Positions 44,250-52,079 of a stretch of DNA of 64,000 nt are shown here, piece after piece (within the stretch, counting starts at the first letter, position 1; each line of letters starts with the position of its first letter). Source of the DNA: a bacterium. Its GTDB lineage: Bacteria; Patescibacteriota; Saccharimonadia; Saccharimonadales; UBA4665. Location: the NCBI GenBank assembly GCA_021848145.1, contig JAJZMX010000001.1, positions 60,325 to 124,324 of the forward strand, written 5' to 3'. A program made the position numbers and the translations under genes. Below the pieces are notes generated by a model. It saw only the letters and a list, made by a program, of their open reading frames with translations, made no database searches and was not told where the DNA came from.

Positions 44250-45509
44250 TTACTGCGGGTTAATAAACATCAGGTAACTAACTGGCCATAAATTGTACAT
44301 AAAATGCCCGGACTCGTCTTCATTCATGCTTGCCACCAGTACGTAGCCGTCGGGTACATACTGCCCGCCAAAGGTTTGACCTGGAAGGGCTTTTACAATC
44401 ATGACATGACCGTAAAAACCACCATGTAAACTCGGAACCGGCGCATTGAGTGAGCTTGAGGGTTCTATACCTAATGCCCCGACTTTTACGGTGCCTTGGC
44501 TCCAGGTGAAAGCTGTATAGTTACTTGTTTCCCACCACCAGCCAGCGTTACCACTAACTGTGAAGCCAGTCTGCCCCTCAACTGATGTAAAGTACCAATC
44601 GGCAAAAGACGTACATTCACGGTTAGGAAAGCCATTTGCGTCAGTGACGCTATCTTGTGAGGCGTTGCACCAGCTCATGGGATAGCCGCCGTTACCTTGT
44701 CCAATATCGCAATCCCCACCAGACCCGCCACTGGCTCCCACGACATGCGCCGCCCGGCCGATTGAAGCGTTGGCTGCAGCCTGAGCCGCCCGCAATCTAC
44801 TAATCTGGGCATTATTGCCAGCAATCTTCTGATTATACTGATCCTGCTGTTGCTGGTTCATAGCTAACAGCTGATTTTGCTGGGTTTGCTCGCTACTTAG
44901 TTGGTTTTGCTGGAGGGTCTGGGTAGATAATAGCTGCTCTACTTCAACCTTTTGACTTTGCAGTTGTATCTGTAGGCTTGTAACTTCTTTTAATGTAGTT
45001 TGGATTGAATCAGCGACGGCCGAGCGGTACGCCTCGGCGTCAACAAAATCGCTTAAGCTCTTACTGGTGGCCAATTCTTCAATCGTTGACATCTGGCCAC
45101 TGGTATACATTGTTCTAATGTCATCGCCAAGTACTTGTTTCTCTTGAGCAATTTTAGCCTGATCGGCTACAATCTGTTGTTGCAAATCAGCCTGTCTAGC
45201 TTGATTAGCCTGGATAGCGGCTTGGAGGGTATTAATTTGCGTCTGTATTTGTGCGATTTGGTCTTGGTAGCTGGTGGCCTGCAAACCGAGAGAGCTTAAG
45301 TTGCCTTGAGCTTGAGAGTTCTGGGCATTTAGGGTGTTGATCTGCTGCTGGTAGCTATCAGCACGGACGAGCGGTATGGCTAAGCCGCCCAACAAAAGAA
45401 AACTAGCTACGAGTAATAGGGGCGCACTTTTAAGGCCACAGAACAACCTCGTGTGTTTGGTTTTCCTTATTGTATTTTTTGTTTTTTGAAAGTATTTTAT
45501 GAATACCAT
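44250..45509 (-). CDS. PcsB-like coiled-coil CHAP peptidoglycan hydrolase
   Basis: A secreted cell-wall hydrolase. A signal/anchor helix lies near residues 27-49. A long Gln-rich coiled coil spans about 50-235, in the PcsB/FtsX-partner style. A Gly-rich linker precedes the C-terminal CHAP domain, whose Cys is in RECTSFADWYF near residue 298 and whose His is in GGFYGHVMIVKA near 370. PcsB-type enzymes split daughter cells under FtsEX control; no ftsEX is in the window. Confidence 0.85.
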   Translation of the reverse strand: MVFIKYFQKTKNTIRKTKHTRLFCGLKSAPLLLVASFLLLGGLAIPLVRADSYQQQINTLNAQNSQAQGNLSSLGLQATSYQDQIAQIQTQINTLQAAIQANQARQADLQQQIVADQAKIAQEKQVLGDDIRTMYTSGQMSTIEELATSKSLSDFVDAEAYRSAVADSIQTTLKEVTSLQIQLQSQKVEVEQLLSTQTLQQNQLSSEQTQQNQLLAMNQQQQDQYNQKIAGNNAQISRLRAAQAAANASIGRAAHVVGASGGSGGDCDIGQGNGGYPMSWCNASQDSVTDANGFPNRECTSFADWYFTSVEGQTGFTVSGNAGWWWETSNYTAFTWSQGTVKVGALGIEPSSSLNAPVPSLHGGFYGHVMIVKALPGQTFGGQYVPDGYVLVASMNEDESGHFMYNLWPVSYLMFINPQ

Positions 45510-45596
45510 AACCGTTGTTTGAGTATATCATAAACAATCCCTATGCAGCCACCGTTAAGAGCTAGTGAACAGCGAGTGCTTGTATGTTGCTAATGC

Positions 45597-45663
45597 TGGT
45601 ATAATAAAATGCGTAAAGCAGGGTTCAAGGAATCACTTTACACTTGGCCTATCGTCAGGCCAA
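45597..45663 (+). promoter_or_regulatory. extended -10 promoter and leader hairpin of the second LysM-CHAP gene
   Basis: TGG-TATAAT (45597-45605) predicts a start near 45612. The leader contains the hairpin TTGGCC-TATCGTCA-GGCCAA (45644-45663) and the palindrome TTCAGCTGAA (45678-45687). GGGAG lies within the 5' end of the coding frame. No known riboswitch is recognised. Confidence 0.4.
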
Positions 45664-45690
45664 CAGGGTTAGATTTTTCAGCTGAAGTCT

Positions 45691-46863
45691 TTGTCAAACA
45701 GGGAGTTTTTTATTCGTTCACTCGCACTAGAAACAACCACAAAACGTGACTTATCCGTACGGCGCACCAAAACGTTGTTTATGGACAAAGTCAAAAAACG
45801 GACGAAACGTCGCCTGGTTCGCTACAGCATACTGGCTAGTAATGTACTGCTACTGATGGTAGTTGTAGTGTTTATGATAAACCAACATTCCAGTGCCACT
45901 TCAGCCAGCGGTATATCCTTAAGTTCTTCATCTGATGCTACTGCAGCCAACCCCTTAGATATCGTGTCGTCCTCTGCTATTGCCGCAACCGTTGCCCATA
46001 TAACAAATCTACCAGAAGCAACAGCGGTCCAAGACCAAGCCAATAGTGATGCGGTTAATACAGCTTGGAGCCAATCTGTGGCGAGTGGTTCCGGAATAAT
46101 CCAGAAACCGCAAGTGGTTTCAACGGCGCTGAAGTCCGATGCGGACATTCAGTACTATACGGTTCATGCTGGCGATACCCTGAGCAGCCTGGCCGTAAAG
46201 TTCGGTGTTACCTCTGATAGTATCCGTTGGTCAAATGGCCTAAGCGCCTTCGCAGATAGCCTCACGCCGGGTACAAAGCTAACCATTCCGCCCGTTAACG
46301 GCATTGCCTATACCGTTAAGCCCGGCGATACTGCTGAATCACTAGCTCAAAAATATTACGCTAATGCCCAGGCTATTACATCATTTAATGACGCCGAGTT
46401 GAGCGGTTTAAAAGTCGGAAAAGTAATAGTTATCCCAAATGGCCGGATACAATCCCTCTATACGGCCAGCTACAATAATTACGGTGGTTTTGCTTTCGGG
46501 TCGAGTGCTATTTATGGCTACAACGGTTACGACGCAGGCAACTGTACTTGGTACGCTGCTAATATGCGGGCTAAAATTGGACGACCTATTCCTGCCAATT
46601 TGGGCAACGCCATTACGTGGGTAAAGGCAGCACAGCTGGCTGGCATACCGACAGGTAATAGTCCCCAAACTGGGGCAGTCTATTGGGTACCGCCTAATAT
46701 GTTGAGTGGGTACCTTGCTTCTTACGGTCATGTCGGTTTTGTTAATCAGGTGTTACCTGACGGCAGCGTGCAAATTTCCTCAATGAATGTAGACGGGCTT
46801 TATAGCATGGAGACTAAAACACTCACTCCCGCCCAAGCCGCTCAATACACTTATATTTATTAA
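45691..46863 (+). CDS. membrane-anchored LysM-LysM-CHAP protein (paralogue of the 5517 gene)
   Basis: Same architecture as the 5517-6635 protein. A transmembrane segment lies near residues 46-63. LysM 1 (YYTVHAGDTLSSLAVKF) is near residue 154 and LysM 2 (YTVKPGDTAESLAQKYY) near 208. A CHAP domain has Cys in AGNCTWYAANMRAKIGRP and His in SYGHVGFVNQV. The start is uncertain. TTG 45691 has no ribosome-binding site; an in-frame ATT at 45711 is six bases after GGGAG; ATG 45781 gives a shorter protein. The gene is likely an old duplication rather than recent, since the two differ outside the motifs. Confidence 0.82.
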   Translation: MSNREFFIRSLALETTTKRDLSVRRTKTLFMDKVKKRTKRRLVRYSILASNVLLLMVVVVFMINQHSSATSASGISLSSSSDATAANPLDIVSSSAIAATVAHITNLPEATAVQDQANSDAVNTAWSQSVASGSGIIQKPQVVSTALKSDADIQYYTVHAGDTLSSLAVKFGVTSDSIRWSNGLSAFADSLTPGTKLTIPPVNGIAYTVKPGDTAESLAQKYYANAQAITSFNDAELSGLKVGKVIVIPNGRIQSLYTASYNNYGGFAFGSSAIYGYNGYDAGNCTWYAANMRAKIGRPIPANLGNAITWVKAAQLAGIPTGNSPQTGAVYWVPPNMLSGYLASYGHVGFVNQVLPDGSVQISSMNVDGLYSMETKTLTPAQAAQYTYIY

Positions 46864-46905
46864 CGATCCGGGGGCAATCAGTTCTAGGGAGACAGCCGAA
46901 GCTTC

Positions 46906-47058
46906 GTGCTCACAGAAGCAGACATTACTAAACATCAAAAGCTGTACAAAACTCAGTTCGGTAAGAACATTGATAATTACCCACGTGAGCAGTTATCAAA
47001 GCTAGTCCTACAGATGGAAATCATCTATCAACAATCATCGTGCATGACCTGGAAGTAA
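46906..47058 (+). CDS. possible 50-aa small protein, maybe a fragment
   Basis: The 46864-47333 gap has no long gene. A GTG-started ORF reads LTEADITKHQKLYKTQFGKN and then IDNYPREQLSKLVLQMEIIY. It resembles a small helical protein I recall from CPR mobile regions, but I cannot confirm this. A second short frame (ATG 47058, 25 codons, ending MLVEHNKK) overlaps its stop as TAATG. It may be a real small gene pair or a frameshifted remnant. Confidence 0.35.
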   Translation: MLTEADITKHQKLYKTQFGKNIDNYPREQLSKLVLQMEIIYQQSSCMTWK

Positions 47059-47195
47059 TGATTATCGAAGATGTGAAAAAAGGCGTAATGAACGTATCGG
47101 CCGTGCGAATGTTAGTCGAACACAACAAAAAGTAAGCGCTGAAGTATAAACACAAGAAGTCATAGCTGTTTCTTCGTTATCACCCTATATTTTCG

Positions 47196-47261
47196 TCTGT
47201 ACTGCGTTTTTAACACCAAGATGTATGAATTTGGTCATTGCTTAATAAAACCATTTAACTG
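47196..47261 (+). repeat. direct repeat, upstream copy, flanking the nuclease gene
   Basis: TCTGTACTGCGTTTTTAA (47196-47213), six bases, GATGTAT (47220-47226), then TTTAACTG (47254-47261). The same three blocks at the same spacing recur at 48607-48672. Confidence 0.6.
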
Positions 47262-47333
47262 CGTAAAAAGACTTTACTGGGCTATAACTTTGTCATAGGC
47301 GCTTTGTGGTACATAATTACCAACAAGACAATT

Positions 47334-48566
47334 ATGAGACGGGACAGAGACAACTACTTATTTACTACACACGACCTACATGCGGTCATTGATGCTCAAG
47401 GACGAGCGTTATCGGAGGAAATTGGCAACTTGGCGAATGGCGTTATTCAGGGAACCGAAGAGGCTGAGCTTATCCGGTCATTACACGATAAGTATAGGCT
47501 TGAGTCGTTAAGTATTAATGAAGCAAGCATCGAGGTCGAACAGGCTGACACCGAGATTGACGTTTCGCACGACCCAATGCGTCTCTTCGCCACACCTGGA
47601 CCACACTATATTAAGGGCTTCAAGTTTACATATTACATACCTTTTTCAGGTGATCCCGACCTTTTTAAGTGTCGGCCATCGACTTATAGTCTAATGCTGC
47701 CATACGCCGAAATTCGGGGCAACAATCTGATTATTGAAGTTGATGTCGAAAACCCAGAAACTACCAATCCTGACAATCAAATGCAAGGCGAATTAAATCG
47801 AATTAAACAATCCTCAGATCAGGTCAACGAAGATATAGCGCCGTTTAATAGTGGGCTTGAAGATCGAATTATTTCTGAGCTTAAAACACGTAAAGACAAA
47901 TTACAGCAGGTTAACCAGGCCATTGCTGGCAGTAAATACAGGATGAGAACCAGCGAGGGTTCGCCTACGACCTATCCGACTACGTCTATCGAGAGGAAAA
48001 CAACGCTGGATGTAATTATCAGCACTGCACCTGGAACAAAACCTGTACCGGTACTTACCGAAAAACAGTATGAACACATACTCGGTGTCATTAAAAATAC
48101 AGCCAATTCATTTGAGCGTAGCCCAAGCACTTACCGGAACATGGGCGAAGAAGAACTCAGGGATGTGCTTTTATCGCAACTCAACGGACATTATCAGGGC
48201 AAAGCTATGGCTGAGGCATTTAACGCTTCTGGTAAGACCGATATTTTAGTTCGTGATCAGGACAAGAACATTTTTATAGCTGAATGCAAAATATGGGCTG
48301 GTGCAAAGGTATTCACGGAAGCCATTGATCAATTACTTGGCTACACATCGTGGCGTGATACTAAAACAGCCCTTATCATATTCAACCGCAATAAAGACCT
48401 AAGCTCCGTATTGAGCCAAATCCCCGATCTTGTAAAAAACCACGCCAACTTTAAGCGAGAACTTGAACGGGTTGACGATACCGACTTCAGGTACGTGTTG
48501 CATCATAACGACGACAAAGCACGAGAACTGAGCATGGCCGTGCTCGTTGTTGAACTTCCAAGCTAG
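47334..48566 (+). CDS. PD-(D/E)XK-type nuclease-domain protein (defence candidate)
   Basis: A 410-aa protein. The C-terminal 150 residues contain the nuclease pattern GKTDILVRDQDKNIFIAECK (D near residue 311, ExK near 322), followed by the helix AIDQLLGYTSWRDTKTALI, as in restriction-endonuclease-fold proteins. The N-terminal part is beta-rich with helices and unknown. It is a candidate anti-phage effector because of its fold and its position as a single gene between direct repeats. The start is ATG 47334; GTG 47304 is possible. The target is unknown. Confidence 0.65.
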   Translation: MRRDRDNYLFTTHDLHAVIDAQGRALSEEIGNLANGVIQGTEEAELIRSLHDKYRLESLSINEASIEVEQADTEIDVSHDPMRLFATPGPHYIKGFKFTYYIPFSGDPDLFKCRPSTYSLMLPYAEIRGNNLIIEVDVENPETTNPDNQMQGELNRIKQSSDQVNEDIAPFNSGLEDRIISELKTRKDKLQQVNQAIAGSKYRMRTSEGSPTTYPTTSIERKTTLDVIISTAPGTKPVPVLTEKQYEHILGVIKNTANSFERSPSTYRNMGEEELRDVLLSQLNGHYQGKAMAEAFNASGKTDILVRDQDKNIFIAECKIWAGAKVFTEAIDQLLGYTSWRDTKTALIIFNRNKDLSSVLSQIPDLVKNHANFKRELERVDDTDFRYVLHHNDDKARELSMAVLVVELPS

Positions 48567-48606
48567 TATAGACAGCTGAAATGTTAGTCTGAGCCTTCTA
48601 TACTCA

Positions 48607-48679
48607 TCTGTACTGCGTTTTTAAGCTCAGGATGTATATTTTATTGTTGGCAACACAAGAATCGTTTAACTGAGCTTAG
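48607..48679 (+). repeat. direct repeat, downstream copy, with inverted arms
   Basis: TCTGTACTGCGTTTTTAA (48607-48624), GATGTAT (48631-48637) and TTTAACTG (48665-48672) match the 47196 copy. Here TAAGCTCAG (48622-48630) pairs with CTGAGCTTA (48671-48679), a 9-bp stem not shared in sequence by the first copy. It ends five bases before the stop of the minus-strand phosphotransferase. Confidence 0.6.
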
Positions 48680-48683
48680 AACT

Positions 48684-49618
48684 TTAATACACTTGAGCTA
48701 ATACTTTTTCTACATTGTCTTTTAACGCCTGTACGTTCGGCCAGTTATCTAAATCTTCCAGATCATGTGCCAGCGAGTAAAAATCCAGCCTTCGCTCAAG
48801 TTGCTTAAAATCGAATAGCTCCGGATAGTACTCCTTGTACCAATCTAATAACTGAGCATAATCCTCATCTTTGGCGAACTGTTCGGCGTACTTGGACATA
48901 TATTTCTTAGGGAACTCAACCATACGCTTAACGATGTAGAGCATGAAGTCGAGTGAAGCCAGTTCAGTACGCTCAAAATCGAGAAGGCCGACAATTCTGC
49001 CATCCTTAACCAATATATTGTCAAAGTGAGCGTCCCAATACACTAAAGCTATCTGTTGTTCATCTAGGCAATCACTGAACTCAGAACAAAACTGCTCTAT
49101 CTTTGGAACTTGTAAGGCTGTCAATGTACCTGCTTTGGCACAAACTGCTGTATATTTCTTAATGCGTCCTAAGATAACCCTCTTCCAGCTAACGACAGGT
49201 TTGAGGAACTCAGCCAGGCTCTCGGTGTCTGTTTCGGCAACATGGCGAAGCATACCGCATAGTTGTCAATAATGGCTTTTCGGGTTTCATCGGTGTACGT
49301 ATGCCAGACGTTATACAGGTTTTCACCTTCTATCATGGGGTAAAGCAGGTACATGTTCGGCAAAACCGACTTGCTGGCATCAAAAGCTAATAGTTGCGGC
49401 ACAGGCAGTTCGTCCTTAAACCGGTCGTACAACTTGGCCTCTAGTGAAAAGGGCTTTTCGTTATCGGCATCGTCGCAAACCTTCAGAATGAACTTTTCAT
49501 CGACAACATAAACACTATTCGTAAACCCGACATTGATCTTCCGAAACGACTGTGGCTCCAGCAAATCATTTACATCAAAGATTTTCCTTATTGTCTCTAG
49601 GTTCATATCAGGCCTCAT
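48684..49618 (-). pseudogene. aminoglycoside-phosphotransferase-like kinase, frameshifted
   Basis: Two overlapping minus-strand frames form one APH/choline-kinase-fold protein of about 310 aa. The first (49618-49169) holds the N-lobe (FTNSVYVVDEKFILKVCDDA). The second (to 48684) holds the catalytic loop WDAHFDNILV and the metal motif LLDFERT. At about 49255 a lost base in the GCGG run breaks the frame; adding one G restores N-Y-A-G-M-L-R-H. A recent inactivation, a sequencing error or programmed frameshifting would all look like this. The substrate is unknown. Confidence 0.75.
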
Positions 49619-49696
49619 TATACGTTAAGCTATACTGTTATCTCTACGCCAACAAACCATCTGATAAATTGAATACTTTGACGAGGTGTTTTAGCT

Positions 49697-49795
49697 TATA
49701 ATCATTGATGGCCTCTATTGCAGATGTTTGCAATGTGTCAGCTATGCCGCACCAAGCATAAGCATAATGACCTCAGTTTCAATGAGGTCTTTTTT
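49697..49795 (+). ncRNA. predicted small RNA between divergent genes
   Basis: A perfect -10 TATAAT (49697-49702) predicts a start near 49709. Three hairpins follow: ATTGCA-GATGTT-TGCAAT, GCTATGC paired with GCATAAGC (one bulge), and a terminator GACCTC (49769-49774) with GAGGTC (49784-49789) then six T. No ORF with a start codon and ribosome-binding site fits inside. The strong terminator with no + strand gene upstream is the main argument for a transcript. The family is unknown. Confidence 0.45.
49769..49795 (+). terminator. intrinsic terminator before the prepilin-like gene
   Basis: GACCTC-AGTTTCAAT-GAGGTC followed by TTTTTTG. Confidence 0.8.
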
Positions 49796-49831
49796 GTTGT
49801 AATTTAATATTATTTATCATAAGCTTAAGAT

Positions 49832-50683
49832 ATGAATAAACTCTCTAAAAACGAAAATGGCTTTGGTGCAGTAGAACTAATATTGATTATCGTAATAGTA
49901 GCCTTAATAGGTGTAGTTGGTTGGTTGGTATATAGGGACCGCAATAAGACAACCAATAGCACCTTAACTACTTCGACCACTTCAAGTAACAATACGACAA
50001 CTAATAAGACGTCTATACCATCCAGCACTATTACAAGTGGGCCGCAAAGTGGCTGGTCAACATATACAAATAATACTGCAGGCTTCTCTATATCTTATCC
50101 AAATATTGTCGAAGGCGATAGCGGATGTGCAACTCCTAGTACCGTTAGCACTGGTGCAGTGCCTACAACATTGATAGACAGCGGTTCTAACTATTACATA
50201 GCTGCTAAAAACTCAATTAGGTTTAACCTATCATGGGGGGCCAACCAAACATATAATACGAGTAATTGTACTCAGGTTTCTACTGATGTAACCAGTGTCC
50301 AGGCACAGAATAGCCAAATAAAGACAGGAGCACAGTACGAATACTCAGTTGTTAATTTACCCTTTTTCGTCAAGAAAGTTAGTAGTGAAAATGCCGTTCA
50401 AACGGAGCTACAAAGTTACTGGAACGATTCCACCATCAAGATAAGTGGTTGGAAAAATAGCTCAACAGGTAGTTATGAAGTGCCAACTGCAATAAGCTGC
50501 GCACCTTCTGAAATGGGCATGAGTAATAACTGTGGGCCAATTGCCTCTAACCATGATTTACGTTATTACCCGGCACAAAAAATAATGTTCTATTTGATTT
50601 ATGGACAGGCTGCACATCTCGTATTACCAAATGGTCCTTCAGTAGACGGACAAGTTGCTAGTAGTTTCAAGGTCTTAAATTAG
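49832..50683 (+). CDS. prepilin-like membrane-anchored protein
   Basis: The N-terminus NENGFGAVELILIIVIVALI fits a type IV prepilin signal: Gly before Phe, Glu at position 5 after the cleavage point, then the hydrophobic helix. A Thr/Ser/Asn linker follows, then an extracytoplasmic domain with paired cysteines (CATPS, SNCTQ, ISCAPSEMG, NNCGP). The prepilin peptidase gene at 63050 could process it. A decayed copy of its N-terminal helix is at 55386. No clear ribosome-binding site is present. Confidence 0.65.
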   Translation: MNKLSKNENGFGAVELILIIVIVALIGVVGWLVYRDRNKTTNSTLTTSTTSSNNTTTNKTSIPSSTITSGPQSGWSTYTNNTAGFSISYPNIVEGDSGCATPSTVSTGAVPTTLIDSGSNYYIAAKNSIRFNLSWGANQTYNTSNCTQVSTDVTSVQAQNSQIKTGAQYEYSVVNLPFFVKKVSSENAVQTELQSYWNDSTIKISGWKNSSTGSYEVPTAISCAPSEMGMSNNCGPIASNHDLRYYPAQKIMFYLIYGQAAHLVLPNGPSVDGQVASSFKVLN

Positions 50684-50770
50684 TTAAATTTGGCTGGACC
50701 ATTATTCCCTCGGTACTCATAATATAAAGACAACTAGATAATTTAGACATTCCATACTTCATGTGGGCTA

Positions 50771-50931
50771 GACTGTCCAAAGACGCCCTCTAGCATATTT
50801 ATTGCTAGATCTAGTTCTTTAGATATTCTCACAATTGATACATAGGATTTCATTCGAAATATGCCTAATAAGTGGCACCACTTGTACGCTGTTGAATGAT
50901 TTCCGAATATCTTAAGAGATGACAGCTAATC
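50771..50931 (+). repeat. cassette repeat copy A
   Basis: Most diverged 5' half. The core CATTCGAAATATGCCTAATA, AGTGGCACC and the tail ACTTGTACGCTGTTGAATG are shared with copy C. The rest of the 50684-51028 gap shows nothing recognisable. Confidence 0.75.
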
Positions 50932-51028
50932 TATCTTCAGTAAATTTTGTGTTACCCCAAAAACTTCATCTGAGATTTTAGTCTCGTATGCATACACGTT
51001 TTTAATGAGTAGATAGCAACCAAATAAA

Positions 51029-51083
51029 GTATTACTATATAATACAGTAATACGTTGACATAAAGTATTACGCTTGATATAAT
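51029..51083 (+). promoter_or_regulatory. promoter and operator of the AbrB/PIN module
   Basis: A near-perfect promoter: TTGACA (51055-51060), 17-bp spacer, TATAAT (51078-51083). Three operator-like sites lie around it: GTATTAC (51029-51035), its inverse GTAATAC (51047-51053) and GTATTAC (51065-51071) between -35 and -10. The ATG at 51091 is 7 bases after the -10, so the mRNA is predicted to be leaderless. Autorepression by the AbrB-type antitoxin is the likely purpose. Confidence 0.75.
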
Positions 51084-51090
51084 GCTAAAT

Positions 51091-51378
51091 ATGACGTTTT
51101 ATTCAACTGTTACTTCAAAGGGTCAAATAACTTTGCCGGCTAGTATTCGTGAGAAAATGAATTTAAAAGCTGGCCAGAAAGTTAGTATTACTCAAGAAGA
51201 TAATGGCAAAGTCAATATTCAGGCATCACCATCAATTGAAGATATACGATCTCAATTGCAAGTTAACCTACGCAAAAAAGGTTTCACTCCGGAAAAGTTA
51301 AGAAAAATGGCGGAAGAGTATAGAAGCGGAGACGGTTTTGCCGCCTATGTTGAGGAAAAGTATAGTGAAAACCGCTAG
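51091..51378 (+). CDS. AbrB/MazE-type antitoxin
   Basis: A SpoVT/AbrB swapped-hairpin DNA-binding domain at residues 1-45 (STVTSKGQITLPASIREKMN, LKAGQKVSI). A helical C-terminal tail (residues 50-95) would bind the toxin. It overlaps the PIN toxin gene by 14 bases, as is usual for vapBC-like pairs. The start is ATG 51091 because of the promoter position; an ATG at 51082 lies within the -10 box. Confidence 0.88.
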   Translation: MTFYSTVTSKGQITLPASIREKMNLKAGQKVSITQEDNGKVNIQASPSIEDIRSQLQVNLRKKGFTPEKLRKMAEEYRSGDGFAAYVEEKYSENR

Positions 51379-51763
51379 TCTTGATGCCTGTTGTATTTTA
51401 CGGTGGTTGTTGCAGGATATTCCCGAGCAAGCACAGGCTGTGCATGATCTGTTAAGCAATCCTGGAAGTTACCATATTGCCGATACAACACTGATGGAAG
51501 TAGTTTATGTACTCGAAAGAATTTATAAGCAGGAAAGATATTTTATTGCTTCCTGCCTCAACCTGATTTGTTCATTGAATCAAATTAAATGCAGTAGACA
51601 ACTTATTAAGTCGGTAATTCCTATTTATGCGGAAAACCCAGCGTTATCTTTTGCTGACTGTTGGGCTGCAGTATGTGCCGAACTAAATAAGGCACAGCCC
51701 CTACTGACTTTTGATAAAAAATTGGCTTCAAAATTACCCCAGGCTGAACTTTTGGTAGTATAG
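51365..51763 (+). CDS. PIN-domain toxin (VapC-like ribonuclease)
   Basis: A PIN-fold RNase of 132 aa. Acidic residues are at the expected places: Asp in TASLDACCILRWLLQD, Glu in TLMEVVYVLER near residue 42, Asp in LSFADCWAAVCAE near 97 and Asp in LLTFDKKLA near 115. The usual LDTN opening reads LDAC here. The start is GTG 51365 with GAGG upstream, overlapping the antitoxin. It forms the first unit after repeat A and is followed by repeat B 24 bases after the stop. Confidence 0.85.
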   Translation: MKTASLDACCILRWLLQDIPEQAQAVHDLLSNPGSYHIADTTLMEVVYVLERIYKQERYFIASCLNLICSLNQIKCSRQLIKSVIPIYAENPALSFADCWAAVCAELNKAQPLLTFDKKLASKLPQAELLVV

Positions 51764-51786
51764 GCCCTAACTAGGCTCAAGCAAGC

Positions 51787-51920
51787 CATTACCCGAAAAA
51801 TACCTTCCAAGTATATTTCTAGCTAATCCTATTTCTCTAGATAAACTAACGACTGATCTACATGATTCCATTCGGAATATGCCTAATAAGTGGCACCGCT
51901 CGTTCAGGCACAGAGGTCAA
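51787..51920 (+). repeat. cassette repeat copy B
   Basis: Contains TTACCCGAAAAATACC, CTAGATAAACTAACGACTG, ATTCCATTCGGAAT (hairpin), TGCCTAATAAGTGGCA (hairpin) and the tail CACCGCTCGTTCAGGCACAG. The tail is shared with copy E only. A terminator follows directly. The remainder up to 52079 holds AT-rich sequence and the heliorhodopsin promoter region. Confidence 0.85.
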
Positions 51921-51937
51921 AATAAGACCTCTTTTTT
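51913..51937 (+). terminator. intrinsic terminator after repeat B
   Basis: GAGGTC-AAAATAA-GACCTC followed by six T. Ends the toxin-antitoxin transcript. Copy E keeps the left arm (GAGGTC) but not the right one. Confidence 0.85.
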
Positions 51938-52079
51938 ATTTTGCTTAATAATAAAGAGATGATACCTATAGAGTTCCGCTAGAGTTTTATGCCCAAGATA
52001 TCCTAGAGTAGTACGTAATATTACGGGAATATTTGTTAAAAATCTGTATAACCTATGATCGTTAATATTAGAAGGCCAT

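Noticed and set aside
45717..45727. TTCACTCGCAC, identical to 11 bases of the tRNA-Gly 3' end (28661-28671), as the far attachment site of the serine-recombinase element
   Set aside because: It lies in the reading frame of the second LysM-CHAP gene where the paralogue has similar residues (RSL), and it is not followed by CCA as a displaced tRNA end should be.
50860..51937. Resemblance of TGGCACCGC plus a following terminator (repeat B) to a T-box antiterminator
   Set aside because: No specifier stem is visible, only copy B has the terminator, and the downstream genes are not amino-acid related.
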